NCBI RefSeq assembly: GCF_003337435.1
Contig: NZ_QPJS01000001.1
Span: 760,513 to 824,512, forward strand
DNA length: 64,000 bases
Reading direction: 5' to 3'
Source of the DNA: Schleiferia thermophila
GTDB lineage: Bacteria > Bacteroidota > Bacteroidia > Flavobacteriales > Schleiferiaceae
Position numbers and translations under genes: made by a program. The notes below the pieces were generated by a model. It saw only the letters and a list, made by a program, of their open reading frames with translations, was not told the DNA's origin and did no database searches. Of the stretch, positions 53,448 to 63,345 are shown piece after piece. Position 1 is the stretch's first letter, and every line of letters begins with the position of its first letter.

Positions 53448-54521
53448 ATGGCTAAAGTTCATAATTTTTCAGCTGGACCAAGCATTTTACCCCGTGAAGT
53501 TTTGGAAAAAGCGGCTTCAGCAGTTCTTGATTTTGACAATTTAAAATTATCGCTTCTTGAAATATCGCACAGAAGCAAAAACTTTGAAGCCGTGATGGAG
53601 CGGGCCCGGTCGCTGGTGAAAGAGCTTATGCAATTGCCAGACGGGTACTCAGTGCTCTTCTTGCAGGGAGGGGCAAGCTTGCAATTTGTGATGGTAGCTC
53701 AAAATCTGCTTCGGGAAAGGGGAAAAGCCGCTTATATTGATACAGGCACCTGGGCTTCAAATGCCATCAAAGAGGCTAAAATATTTGGTCAGGTGGAAGT
53801 GGTGGCCAGCTCAAAAGCAGATAATTACCGGTACATTCCAAAAGGGTATACGATACCAGCGGACGCTGATTATTTTCATTGCACCTCCAATAATACCATT
53901 TATGGAACGCAAATCAAGGAATTTCCTACCTCGCCGATTCCCATGGTTTGCGATATGTCATCGGATATTTTCAGTCGAAGAATTGATTTTTCTAAATTTT
54001 CGCTCATCTATGCCGGGGCTCAGAAAAACATGGGGCCTGCTGGCACTACACTGGTAGTAGTGAAAGATGAAATTCTGGGAAAAACCGGCAGGGCTATCCC
54101 AGCCATGATGGATTATCGCACACATATCAGTAAAGATAGTATGTACAATACCCCACCTGTATTTGCAGTCTATGTAAGCATGCTCACCATGGAATGGTTG
54201 GTAAGCAACGGCGGTCTTGAATGGATTGAAAATATCAATCGCCAGAAAGCAGAGCTCATGTATGCGGAAATAGACCGTAATCCATTGTTTTACGGAACGG
54301 TGGCACCCGAAGACCGAAGCTGGATGAATGCGTGCTTTCTATTAAAAGATCCCGCCCTGGAGCCTGAATTTGATAAAATGTGGAAAGAAGCAGGTATTTC
54401 CGGATTGAGAGGTCACAGAAGTGTGGGTGGTTATCGCGCCAGCATGTACAATGCTCTGCCCCTGGAAAGTGTACAGGTTCTTGTGGAGGTTATGAAAGAA
54501 TTTGAAAGAATTAAAGGTTGA
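53448..54521 (+). CDS. serC: Phosphoserine aminotransferase
   Basis: 357 residues from the ATG at 53448 (MAKVHNFSAGPSILPREVLE); an ATG 36 bases upstream would add a tail not seen in the family. PLP-dependent transamination of 3-phosphohydroxypyruvate to phosphoserine. The PLP-lysine segment is LIYAGAQKNMGPAG, and the C-terminal GLRGHRSVGGYRASMYNA contains the phosphate-binding residues. It is followed 6 bp later by serA, forming a serine operon. Confidence 0.97.
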   Translation: MAKVHNFSAGPSILPREVLEKAASAVLDFDNLKLSLLEISHRSKNFEAVMERARSLVKELMQLPDGYSVLFLQGGASLQFVMVAQNLLRERGKAAYIDTGTWASNAIKEAKIFGQVEVVASSKADNYRYIPKGYTIPADADYFHCTSNNTIYGTQIKEFPTSPIPMVCDMSSDIFSRRIDFSKFSLIYAGAQKNMGPAGTTLVVVKDEILGKTGRAIPAMMDYRTHISKDSMYNTPPVFAVYVSMLTMEWLVSNGGLEWIENINRQKAELMYAEIDRNPLFYGTVAPEDRSWMNACFLLKDPALEPEFDKMWKEAGISGLRGHRSVGGYRASMYNALPLESVQVLVEVMKEFERIKG

Positions 54522-54527
54522 CAACTT

Positions 54528-55484
54528 ATGAAAATACTCGCGAATGACGGTTTAAATCAAACAGGTATAGACCTGCTCGAAAATGCAGGATTTCAAGTAC
54601 TTACCAATAGGGTTGCTCAGGATGCACTTGCCTCCTTTATCAATGAAAATCAAATTGAAATTCTCCTTGTAAGGAGCGCTACCAAAGTACGCAAAGATCT
54701 GATTGATGCATGTCCGCACCTGAAGCTTATAGGCAGAGGAGGAGTTGGATTGGACAATATTGATGTAGAGTACGCCCAAAGCAAGGGAATTAAAATAATT
54801 AATACACCGGCATCTTCGAGCGATTCGGTAGCTGAACTGGTGATGGCTCACTTGTATGGGATGGTCAGATTTCTGTATGACAGCAACCGAATCATGCCGC
54901 TGGAAGGAGAAACTCGCTTCAACGAGCTGAAAAAGAAATATTCCAACGGAAAGGAGCTGAGAGGTAAAACACTGGGAATTATCGGTATTGGCAGGATTGG
55001 TCAGGCATTGGCGCGGCTTGCCTACGGCGTGGGCATGAAGGTGATTGCATCTGATCCATTCTACGATAAGCAGGTGGATATTTCCATCGCTTTTGCCGAC
55101 GGCCAAACACTGACGTTTTCAGTGCCGGTAGTAGATATGGATACACTTCTGGCCCAGAGTGATTTCATCAGCTTGCATGTACCTGCCTCAGATCGACCGA
55201 TTATTGGTAAGGAAGAGTTCAAAAAAATGAAGGCAGGTGCGGGCATTGTAAATGCTGCCCGGGGTGGAGTGGTGGATGAAGTGGCTCTGCTTGAAGCCCT
55301 TGATACCGGAAAACTGGCCTATGCCGGTTTGGATGTGTTTGAAAATGAACCGACTCCAGCCATGCGTGTCCTGATGCATCCTAATGTTTCTCTCTCACCT
55401 CATATAGGCGCTTCTACGGCTGAAGCCCAGGAACGTATCGGGGAGGAATTGGCCAACCTTATAATTTCCAATTTTAAAAGCTGA
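54528..55484 (+). CDS. serA: D-3-phosphoglycerate dehydrogenase (short form)
   Basis: 318 residues, first step of serine synthesis. NAD motif GIGRIG is at 153-158, and the catalytic set is Arg245, Glu274 and His292 (SPHIGAS). There is no C-terminal ACT domain, so no classical serine feedback site is present. The protein ends just after the catalytic core, typical of Bacteroidota SerA. serB is not in the window. Confidence 0.95.
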   Translation: MKILANDGLNQTGIDLLENAGFQVLTNRVAQDALASFINENQIEILLVRSATKVRKDLIDACPHLKLIGRGGVGLDNIDVEYAQSKGIKIINTPASSSDSVAELVMAHLYGMVRFLYDSNRIMPLEGETRFNELKKKYSNGKELRGKTLGIIGIGRIGQALARLAYGVGMKVIASDPFYDKQVDISIAFADGQTLTFSVPVVDMDTLLAQSDFISLHVPASDRPIIGKEEFKKMKAGAGIVNAARGGVVDEVALLEALDTGKLAYAGLDVFENEPTPAMRVLMHPNVSLSPHIGASTAEAQERIGEELANLIISNFKS

Positions 55485-55504
55485 TAGTCCATAGTACTGA
55501 AATA

Positions 55505-55532
55505 AAAAATCCCGGTTGAGACCGGGATTTTT
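55505..55532. terminator. Bidirectional terminator between serA and fumC
   Basis: AAAAATCCCGGT (55505-55516) and ACCGGGATTTTT (55521-55532) form a perfect 12-bp stem with loop TGAG. T runs follow in both directions. It lies between the convergent ends of serA (55484) and fumC (55547). Confidence 0.9.
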
Positions 55533-55546
55533 ATTTGATGAATTCC

Positions 55547-56941
55547 TTATATCGGATGTACCATTTCTTCAGGACGAACCCACTTGTCAAATTGCTCAGC
55601 TGTGAGCAGTCCCAACTCTACAGCGGCTTCTTTCAGAGTTTTACCCTCTTTGTGGGCTTTTTTGGCAATTTTTGCCGCATTTTCATAGCCGATATGAGGG
55701 TTGAGAGCTGTGACGAGCATTAGGCTGTTTTCGAGATGGCGCTTGATCACGGGCAAATTAGGTTCTATGCCTACTGCACATTTGTGGTTGAAACTTTCGC
55801 AGGCATCTCCCAATAGTCTGGCGCTGGTAAGGACGTTGTAAGCGATGACCGGTTTAAATACATTTAGTTCAAAGTGCCCATTGCTACCGGCTAGTGCCAC
55901 GGCCATATCGTTCCCAATGACTTGTGCACACACCATGGTGAGGGCTTCTGGTTGCGTGGGATTGACCTTTCCGGGCATGATGGAAGAACCGGGTTCGTTG
56001 TCCGGTATCAGGATTTCACCGATTCCACAGCGTGGTCCCGAGGCGAGCATGCGAATGTCATTGGCTATTTTCATACAGCTTACTGCTAAGCGTTTCAAAG
56101 CTCCGGAAAGCTCCACCATAGCATCGTGTGCAGCCAGTGCCTCAAACTTGTTGGGGGCCGTGATAAAAGGCAGACCGGTAAATTCGGATATTTTAGCCGC
56201 TACCAATACATCATAACCCTTTGGTGCATTGAGTCCGGTACCTACGGCCGTACCCCCGAGAGCCAGCTCTCTGACCATTTCCAGGGCATTTTTCAGGGCG
56301 CGAATGCCATTGTTGAGCTGTTGCACATAGCCGCTAAACTCCTGGCCAAGGGTCAGTGGTGTGGCATCCATAAAATGGGTTCTTCCGGTTTTTACTATAT
56401 CCATAAAGGCTTCGGACTTTTGCTTCAGGGTGTTGCGAAGCAGTTCAATCTGGGGAATGGTGCGAGAAGCCACTAGCTTGTAGGCTGCAATATGCATGGC
56501 CGTGGGAAAGGTATCATTGCTCGACTGGGATTTGTTTACGTCGTCGTTGGGGTGAAGAATTTTTTTATCGTCAGTTAATTTTCCCCCACTGAGCACGTGA
56601 GCGCGATTAGCGATTACTTCGTTTACATTCATATTGCTTTGTGTCCCTGAGCCCGTTTGCCAGATTACTAATGGAAACTCATCGTATAGCTTTCCCTCTA
56701 TAATCTCATCGCAGACCTTGGAAATCAAATCTCTCTTCTCTGGCGATAAAACTCCGAGTTCGCAGTTGGCATGTGCAGCTGCCTTTTTCAGGTATCCGAA
56801 AGCCTCAATGATTTCCTTTGGCATACTGCCTTCAGGTCCGATTTTGAAATTGTTTCTCGAGCGCTCAGTCTGAGCTCCCCAATAGCGGTGGGCAGGTACC
56901 TGCACTTCACCCATTGTATCCTTTTCAATACGGTATTCCAT
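55547..56941 (-). CDS. fumC: Fumarate hydratase class II
   Basis: Fe-S-independent fumarase of 464 residues counted from the ATG at 56941 ([28 protein letters not shown]). The frame extends 13 residues upstream without family similarity. Signatures are [18 protein letters not shown] and [11 protein letters not shown]; the fumarase-specific [13 protein letters not shown]-like segment is present as [15 protein letters not shown]. Hydrates fumarate to malate, complementing sdhCAB and mdh. It shares its terminator with serA. Confidence 0.97.
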   Translation of the reverse strand: MEYRIEKDTMGEVQVPAHRYWGAQTERSRNNFKIGPEGSMPKEIIEAFGYLKKAAAHANCELGVLSPEKRDLISKVCDEIIEGKLYDEFPLVIWQTGSGTQSNMNVNEVIANRAHVLSGGKLTDDKKILHPNDDVNKSQSSNDTFPTAMHIAAYKLVASRTIPQIELLRNTLKQKSEAFMDIVKTGRTHFMDATPLTLGQEFSGYVQQLNNGIRALKNALEMVRELALGGTAVGTGLNAPKGYDVLVAAKISEFTGLPFITAPNKFEALAAHDAMVELSGALKRLAVSCMKIANDIRMLASGPRCGIGEILIPDNEPGSSIMPGKVNPTQPEALTMVCAQVIGNDMAVALAGSNGHFELNVFKPVIAYNVLTSARLLGDACESFNHKCAVGIEPNLPVIKRHLENSLMLVTALNPHIGYENAAKIAKKAHKEGKTLKEAAVELGLLTAEQFDKWVRPEEMVHPI

Positions 56942-57122
56942 GATCTTATGATTTTTGCAAATATTTGCCGCGGTGGGCAAATAGTGATTACTATTTTTTC
57001 AGCACTTGCAAATGACCTATGCCCATTAGACCCATGGTCTCAGGTTTTCTTGTTATTTTTCTGTAAATTCAAAGAAAAAAAAAGAGCACCCATTACTTTT
57101 ACACCGCTCAAAAAAATTTCCA

Positions 57123-58466
57123 ATGACAAGAGGTGCTGTTTTGTTGTTTTCTTTTTTGTTATCTGTTAGTTTGCCCGCACAGAGGTCGCTGAAATCCATA
57201 AGTGCATCAGAGTGGATCAATGCCGGACCAATGTTAGGATACGTTCACATGAAGGAAGCTCACCTGTGGATACAGACCAAAAAACCAGCAGAAGTAGCTA
57301 TCCACTACAGACCTCTGGGGAGCAATCAGAATTGGACAACGACTGAAGTCATAAAAACCGAATCCAAAACAGCCAATACAGCAAAGTTTGTACTTGACGA
57401 AGTATTACCAGGCAAAGTTTATGAATATAAGGTGTTTGTCAATGGTAGTCAGTTGAATTTTCCGAATTCTCTGACTTTTAAAACTCTTGTGGACTGGCGT
57501 TTTAGACAAGATCCTCCGGAATTCACCATATTGGCCGGAAGTTGTTCCTACTTTAATGAAGACATAGCCGATCGCCCCGGCAGGCCTTACGGGGGAGACT
57601 ACCAAATATTCGAAAAAATGGCCGATATGAAGGCCGATGTAATGCTTTGGCTCGGTGACAATGTGTACATGCGTCCGATAGATTTTGGCAGCAGAAGGGG
57701 CTTTTTACATCGATATACTCACGATAGGTCGTATCCACAGCTTCAGCGTTTTTTGCAAACGGGAAGTCATATTGCCATCTGGGATGACCACGACTTCGGC
57801 CCAAATGATGCCAATGGCTCTTATGTGGGAAAAGTCTGGGCACATGAAGCTTTTCGATTGTTCTGGGCAAATCCGCCTCTGGTACAATTTGGGTGCGAAA
57901 ATTCAATTGCAAGCGCCATGGAGTTTAATGATGTCCATATTTTTTTGTTGGACAACAGGTCATTTAGGACTGAAATAATGAACAATGGTCAGCATCAGAT
58001 ATTTGGAAGAGAACAGCTGGATTGGCTGATCAACAATCTGAAATATTCCAATGCCCCATTTAAGCTCGTATGTGCCGGAGGACAAATGGTTAGTGATGCC
58101 AAGGTATTTGAAAATTTTGCCAATTATGAGGAGGAAAGGGCTTATCTGTTCAGACGCATAGAAGAAGAAAACATCAAAGGAGTAATTTTTCTCACCGGCG
58201 ATAGGCACCACAGCGAAGTATGTCTGATGACCAATCGAAAGGGTAACAAAATCTTTGATTTTACTACATCCCCCCTGACAAGTGGTGCTGTGACAAAAAA
58301 AGTAGAAGAAAACAGTTATAGGATAAACGGAAGTCTCATTCAGCAGAGAAATTTCCTTGCGCTACATTTTTCAGGAAAACAAGGGGAAAGGAAGTTGCAG
58401 GCTATCTTTTACAGTTCAGATGGAGATAAACTATTTGAATATACCATTCATCAGAAAGAATTATAA
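57123..58466 (+). CDS. PhoD-like secreted metallophosphatase
   Basis: 447 residues with a signal peptide (about 1-19, ending LPAQ). An N-terminal fibronectin-like domain (about 30-120) is followed by the PhoD metallophosphatase domain: AGSCSYFNE, WLGDNVYM, WDDHDFGPNDAN and FLTGDRHHSE, supplying the Asp, Asn and His metal ligands. It should hydrolyse phosphomonoesters or diesters in the periplasm. T at the -7 position aside, a TACTTTTA octamer occurs upstream. It is monocistronic and ends 26 bp before the convergent crcB. Confidence 0.9.
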   Translation: MTRGAVLLFSFLLSVSLPAQRSLKSISASEWINAGPMLGYVHMKEAHLWIQTKKPAEVAIHYRPLGSNQNWTTTEVIKTESKTANTAKFVLDEVLPGKVYEYKVFVNGSQLNFPNSLTFKTLVDWRFRQDPPEFTILAGSCSYFNEDIADRPGRPYGGDYQIFEKMADMKADVMLWLGDNVYMRPIDFGSRRGFLHRYTHDRSYPQLQRFLQTGSHIAIWDDHDFGPNDANGSYVGKVWAHEAFRLFWANPPLVQFGCENSIASAMEFNDVHIFLLDNRSFRTEIMNNGQHQIFGREQLDWLINNLKYSNAPFKLVCAGGQMVSDAKVFENFANYEEERAYLFRRIEEENIKGVIFLTGDRHHSEVCLMTNRKGNKIFDFTTSPLTSGAVTKKVEENSYRINGSLIQQRNFLALHFSGKQGERKLQAIFYSSDGDKLFEYTIHQKEL

Positions 58467-58492
58467 AAATTTAAAAAGTTATCTGTCGGTAT

Positions 58493-58867
58493 TCATTTGG
58501 CCATCAAAAAACCTAGGGAACAGGCAAGAATTCCAAGGAGTACACTTACTCCGATGTAAGAAAAAGCACTATAAAATTCGCCGGAACGCATCATGAGCAT
58601 AACTTCCTGAGAAAACGAAGAAAAGGTCGTAAAACCACCTAATATTCCAGTGGCCAGGAAGATTCGCCAACTATCGGAGACGATATCTCTCTGCCAGAAG
58701 GCCAACACGATGCCGATTAAAAAGCTGCCAAAAATATTTACAAATAAAGTGCTTACAGGATAACCTATCTTGTATAACTGCTGAACAAATACCGAAATCA
58801 GATATCGGGCAGTCCCGCCGATAAAACTTCCAATGCCAGCAATAATTGTGTATTTTACTATTTCCAT
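58493..58867 (-). CDS. crcB: Fluoride channel CrcB/FluC
   Basis: 124 residues with four membrane helices. GGTARYLIS, TLFVNIFGSFLIG and GGFTTFSSFSQEV contain the polar-track and sodium-site residues of FluC channels, which expel fluoride as dimers. The ATG at 58867 overlaps the TGA of tamB by one base (TGATG), so translation is probably coupled; a GTG three bases earlier is an alternative. No fluoride riboswitch can fit in front of the gene. Confidence 0.95.
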   Translation of the reverse strand: MEIVKYTIIAGIGSFIGGTARYLISVFVQQLYKIGYPVSTLFVNIFGSFLIGIVLAFWQRDIVSDSWRIFLATGILGGFTTFSSFSQEVMLMMRSGEFYSAFSYIGVSVLLGILACSLGFLMAK

Positions 58868-61800
58868 CACTCTATATTTTTAGGATACCAGGATGAAGAG
58901 GAGTCAGTCGTTGTATCGGGTTCTTCGAAATGTATATTTTCTTTAGTTTTCTTTCTTCGCATCCGGAAGATGTCGGAAAACCAGGAGTCAAAATTAGTGC
59001 GGTAAGAAATTCCAACTCCCTGAGCATAGTCGCCTACCTGTTCAAGCCCGATTCTGTTTTGTAAAGACCGGTTAAAGGCTTTGGCCCTGACTTTTCCATC
59101 GGGTGTTATAAGATATTCGAGCTCCACATCTCCGGCAAAGTCATTTCTTCGCACATTACCAGGACTTTGCTGCGTGGAGATGTCAAAATTTGTATTTATT
59201 ACAAATCGGTCGTTAAAAAGTGTGGTTGAAATACCAAGTTCAAGGTCTTGCTGTTGATTGATATTTCCTTGCCCCTGGAGATTGGTCTGGCTATATCCAA
59301 GCCGGATGTCCACACCTTTCAAGCGCTGGCCAATCAGGTTTGATATCTGATTTACAAAAGCATCGTATACCAGCGTAGAGCTGGTAGACGTATTGGCTAC
59401 TGTAAAGTCGTCCATCATAAAACTGTTGAGCAGCAACAAAGAAAAAGCCTGTCGTGTAAGCCTGTCTCTGTCAGCCAGGGCATTGTTGATTTCGGTTTGA
59501 ACCATAGGAGCTGCTCTTGGTACTTGTAAATCAAAGGAAATTTCCGGTTGAAACATAATCCCTGAAATTTTCAGCAGCAGATCTACCTGCGTTCGAGTGT
59601 TGGTAAATCTTTCATCTGTGAGGAGTCCCCTCAAGGTGGTACGAGTAGAATAACGGGTCGTGATATCGAGGTTGGCTGCCAGTGGATCCCCGGTAAAGGT
59701 AATGCTGCTTCCGGGCTCAATGATGAATTTTCTTGAGATAAGTCCTTGAAAATTAAAATTATATACACCTTTTGAGATCTGATAACTACCTACCAGATGA
59801 ATGTTGCCGCTTGGGGGTACAGTCAGTGTAAGTTTTCCTGAACCATTGGCCCTCATCATGTCGTTGTACCTGTCATCGAGTATGAGCTGTGCCTCTGCAT
59901 CTGGAGTGACCTCTATAGTAAATCTAAGTGTAAATCCACCAGTGTTAATAGTTGGCCTTTCATCCTTCTTTTCGGAGGTTGGCTCTACAAACTTGATAAA
60001 AGATTGTCTGCCTACTTCAGTGGGATTGTTGAGGGGCAGCGCAAAGAGAGTACCCTTTTCGGTGCGCACATTTACATCGATTATGGCCTCATCAACGGGG
60101 CCGGTGATTGCGATTTTTCCGGTTACATAGGCTGTCCCATAGTATAAATTGTCGGAAGAAGCAGTTGTGTTTAAAGCCAGAAATTTATTGGCATCAATCA
60201 GAAAATTTAATCTGAAATCAGAAAAATTATTGTGCAGAATTTCGCCATTTAATACAGCCTGGCTATTTGTTTTGGTATCCCGAATGATTAGCTCTGAAAA
60301 GTTTATTCTTCTATTGTTGATAGTGACAGTCGGTGCGCCTTCGATGTTGTAATCTGTACCCAACATAGGTATAGTAAGTCCAAGGTTGGGAAAGATTACT
60401 TTTCCGTCGATGTTGAGTTCACCCGTTCTACCTTTTAGGTGCAAATCACTATTGACAGTACCTCTCAGGTTTTGTACAAAATCACCGAGAATCGGACTTA
60501 GAGCATTTATCCGGAATCGGGTGGTTAATATCCTGAAATCATATTCGAAATCTCTTACAGAGGTAATGGTTCCTGAAGTTTCTAAAGTTCGAAGTTGTCC
60601 TCTTGTGATATAGCTGTTAACAGATATAATTTGCGATTCGGGATTCCAATCAGAAGTAAAGAATAAATCTCCAACGAAATTATTGTTTAAGATCAAAGAA
60701 TCAACTTTAAAATCTGAAGCAAATTTTGGCTCTTTCAGAAGATTACTTAAAATTACTTCTCCTTGCATGATTCCGTCAAGCTTTGAATGGATAGGTCTGA
60801 GAAAAATATTGAAAAGATCAATTCTGAAATCATTAAAATTCACCCTCAACACTTCAAATGGACTTTCTGATATCATTCCGTTGGCCAATAGCGTTCTTTG
60901 CCCATTGATAATTTGAAAATTGTTTACTGATATCTTATTCTCTTCAAAGTCGAAATAATTATTGGGGTTTATGATAAAATATTCACTACCAATATTGAAA
61001 TTGGAATTGTCAAAATGCAGTCGAAACTGATTCAATTTGTTTTTTACCAACCAGCCGTCTATATGCCCTATACTCGGCAGTGAATCTGTTTTATCCCAGA
61101 GTATTTCAAACGAATTTGAATCAAGGGTATTGACCACTGTCACTGTGACTGCCTCTAAATTGATTTCGTCATACCGGCTTTTTTTAAGTTGAATGATGGC
61201 AGTAGTAACGTAAGATTCGTCGTAACTGATTTGTGCAGTAAGCTTTCCTGTTTGGATTTTGTCGTATTTGACACCCGGGCTTTGCAGATTTAGCTGGATA
61301 TTTGAGTGATTTCCATCGTATTTCAGGTGTATTCGTGTACCGGTCTCTATTTTTATGTAATCCAAATAAAAAAGACTGAACAAAGCGTCAAGATTTTTAA
61401 AAGTACCATCAATGGAGAAATTTACGTCCCTGTAGGATACTTTGTCCATAGGGATTTTCCACGTTCTTTTTCCAATCCAATCATCCAGATAATCCTGAAG
61501 TTTGGAAAGTGAATACGTTCCAGTTATGCTCATATCTGCCAGGTCTGAATGAAGCACTACATTGTATCTCTTCTCGTGGTATTTTGCTAAAATTTTAATT
61601 TCTTCAAAATGGTAGTATCCGATTGTATTTTCTGCATTCAGTTCATTGATGACTATATTTCCGACGGGATTGGCAGTTTGTCTGAAATCGATAACACCTC
61701 GTACGTTTAAACTCAAATGGGTGAGACTATCGGATGTCCAGAGAAGTTTTAATGGATTTGAGTGTATTAAATGGATAGCAAACTCAGTAAAATCAAGACT

Positions 61801-63330
61801 CGATTTGCCTTGGTTATTTATTTTAACCCGTGCATTGAGATAGGGATCGTTTACAAAAATATTGCCTGAATATCCCTCGGGCGAAAGGACAAATTCATTT
61901 ATTTTAATATCCTGATACGTGTATTTTTCATATTTTATTCGATTGATATTTCCTTTTACAGTGAGTATTATATCTTCCGGATTAAAACTTCTTCCCCGAA
62001 GGTCAAAAGTTCCGGTTGTTTTTCCTAAAGATGGAACTTGCAGAATGTTTCCCATTTGTACATCTTCCAACTGAATGTAGGCTGAATATATTGGGGTATT
62101 TTGTAGTTCGCTCAGAGAAAATTGTAAATTTAACTTCTCCTGTTTGTTGACCAGGAAGTCAATTTTAGCTTCCATTTTTGTAAAATTGCCTATTATCTGT
62201 CCAGAAGCTGTAAATTCGGTTTCATTGTACAATATTTCCGGTAGCGAATCATTGAGAACTATTTGGTACAAATGAGCACTATGGATTAGATTGGATGTAA
62301 ACTGATGTATTTGTAAATTGAGATACAAATCGGATGGATTTTCGATCAGATTTCTGAGGAAAAAGTCTCCGGAGAGTGTAGTTATATTACCTACATCCAA
62401 TTGGTTTAGATTCAGCTGAAAATCGTTCAAACTTCCGTAGAATTTTCCTGCTAACCTGAAATCATCAATCATTGGGAATATGGGTAACAAAGACCTTATT
62501 TCTCCTACACTGACTGTTGAGGGTTTGAAATCAACTTCCAACAGTATTGAATCAGCAAACTGATTGAAAGCTTCCGGTGAATTGTACAGCAATCTGGCTG
62601 TAACGTTTAGATTGCTTTCAGATGTTTTGGCTTTTAAACCGAAAACCGATAAATGGTCGTCGGCATAAGTCAGGTCAGATTCCAGAAATTCGATGTTGAA
62701 AAATCCATCATCGGTTCCGTAGGCTTTTGTGAGTTTGGCATGGATACTATCTTCGGAAAGGATAAAGTTTCTGAACCTCAAATGAGCATTGTACACATCA
62801 AAAGCAGGTAACTTCGGATTATTGACATCAATGCGTTTGAAGCGGAATTTGTCGAAGTGAATGTCGTTGATACGGAGACGAAATGTGCCTGGAGTGCTAT
62901 CTTGCTGAGAAGTTTGGAGTTTGTCCAAAAAATGCATAAATCCGTTAATGCTGTCGCCTGGGTGGGTGAGCAGATAGAAGTGGGTGCTGTCAAAATACGC
63001 TTTGCTAAGGACAATATTTTGAAAATCATTCCCAAAGGAGGTAAAGCTAAGGCGGAGTTTGTTGATATAAATCACCGTGTCGCCATAATCGTCATAGAGC
63101 ACCGCATTTTTTAGTCCTACCTGGTTAGGAAATATCAATTGCACTTTTTCTAATCGGATATCTATGTTCTTATTCTTTCTCAGCCACACTATGGCCTGTT
63201 GTGCCAGGTAGGATTGCACGATGGGATTGGCAAGAAGCAATGCCATTGATATGCCTGATATGATTATACCTTTGGCAAGAACTGAGGTAATTTTGAAAAT
63301 TCGTACTAAAAGTTTTTTCTTAATTCGCAA
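58867..63330 (-). CDS. tamB: Translocation and assembly module TamB
   Basis: 1487 residues of beta-helix-like AsmA/TamB repeat. An N-terminal membrane anchor (about 15-38, ITSVLAKGIIISGISMALLL) precedes long repetitive beta-sheet sequence, and the conserved C-terminal DUF490/TamB domain occupies about 1000-1450 (GSGKLTLTVPPSGNIHLVGSYQISKGVYNF). The protein bridges the periplasm, carrying lipids or outer-membrane proteins. Divergence from tsaD, 15 bp apart, is common in Bacteroidota from memory. crcB overlaps its stop. Confidence 0.93.
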   Translation of the reverse strand: MRIKKKLLVRIFKITSVLAKGIIISGISMALLLANPIVQSYLAQQAIVWLRKNKNIDIRLEKVQLIFPNQVGLKNAVLYDDYGDTVIYINKLRLSFTSFGNDFQNIVLSKAYFDSTHFYLLTHPGDSINGFMHFLDKLQTSQQDSTPGTFRLRINDIHFDKFRFKRIDVNNPKLPAFDVYNAHLRFRNFILSEDSIHAKLTKAYGTDDGFFNIEFLESDLTYADDHLSVFGLKAKTSESNLNVTARLLYNSPEAFNQFADSILLEVDFKPSTVSVGEIRSLLPIFPMIDDFRLAGKFYGSLNDFQLNLNQLDVGNITTLSGDFFLRNLIENPSDLYLNLQIHQFTSNLIHSAHLYQIVLNDSLPEILYNETEFTASGQIIGNFTKMEAKIDFLVNKQEKLNLQFSLSELQNTPIYSAYIQLEDVQMGNILQVPSLGKTTGTFDLRGRSFNPEDIILTVKGNINRIKYEKYTYQDIKINEFVLSPEGYSGNIFVNDPYLNARVKINNQGKSSLDFTEFAIHLIHSNPLKLLWTSDSLTHLSLNVRGVIDFRQTANPVGNIVINELNAENTIGYYHFEEIKILAKYHEKRYNVVLHSDLADMSITGTYSLSKLQDYLDDWIGKRTWKIPMDKVSYRDVNFSIDGTFKNLDALFSLFYLDYIKIETGTRIHLKYDGNHSNIQLNLQSPGVKYDKIQTGKLTAQISYDESYVTTAIIQLKKSRYDEINLEAVTVTVVNTLDSNSFEILWDKTDSLPSIGHIDGWLVKNKLNQFRLHFDNSNFNIGSEYFIINPNNYFDFEENKISVNNFQIINGQRTLLANGMISESPFEVLRVNFNDFRIDLFNIFLRPIHSKLDGIMQGEVILSNLLKEPKFASDFKVDSLILNNNFVGDLFFTSDWNPESQIISVNSYITRGQLRTLETSGTITSVRDFEYDFRILTTRFRINALSPILGDFVQNLRGTVNSDLHLKGRTGELNIDGKVIFPNLGLTIPMLGTDYNIEGAPTVTINNRRINFSELIIRDTKTNSQAVLNGEILHNNFSDFRLNFLIDANKFLALNTTASSDNLYYGTAYVTGKIAITGPVDEAIIDVNVRTEKGTLFALPLNNPTEVGRQSFIKFVEPTSEKKDERPTINTGGFTLRFTIEVTPDAEAQLILDDRYNDMMRANGSGKLTLTVPPSGNIHLVGSYQISKGVYNFNFQGLISRKFIIEPGSSITFTGDPLAANLDITTRYSTRTTLRGLLTDERFTNTRTQVDLLLKISGIMFQPEISFDLQVPRAAPMVQTEINNALADRDRLTRQAFSLLLLNSFMMDDFTVANTSTSSTLVYDAFVNQISNLIGQRLKGVDIRLGYSQTNLQGQGNINQQQDLELGISTTLFNDRFVINTNFDISTQQSPGNVRRNDFAGDVELEYLITPDGKVRAKAFNRSLQNRIGLEQVGDYAQGVGISYRTNFDSWFSDIFRMRRKKTKENIHFEEPDTTTDSSSSWYPKNIE

Positions 63331-63345
63331 CTTTTAAAGAATATA

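Noticed and set aside
57553-57912. 119-codon minus-strand ORF in the PhoD-like gene
   Set aside because: Antisense shadow without motif, promoter or start-site support.
58867-58890. Fluoride riboswitch before crcB
   Set aside because: crcB overlaps the end of tamB, leaving no non-coding space for the structure.
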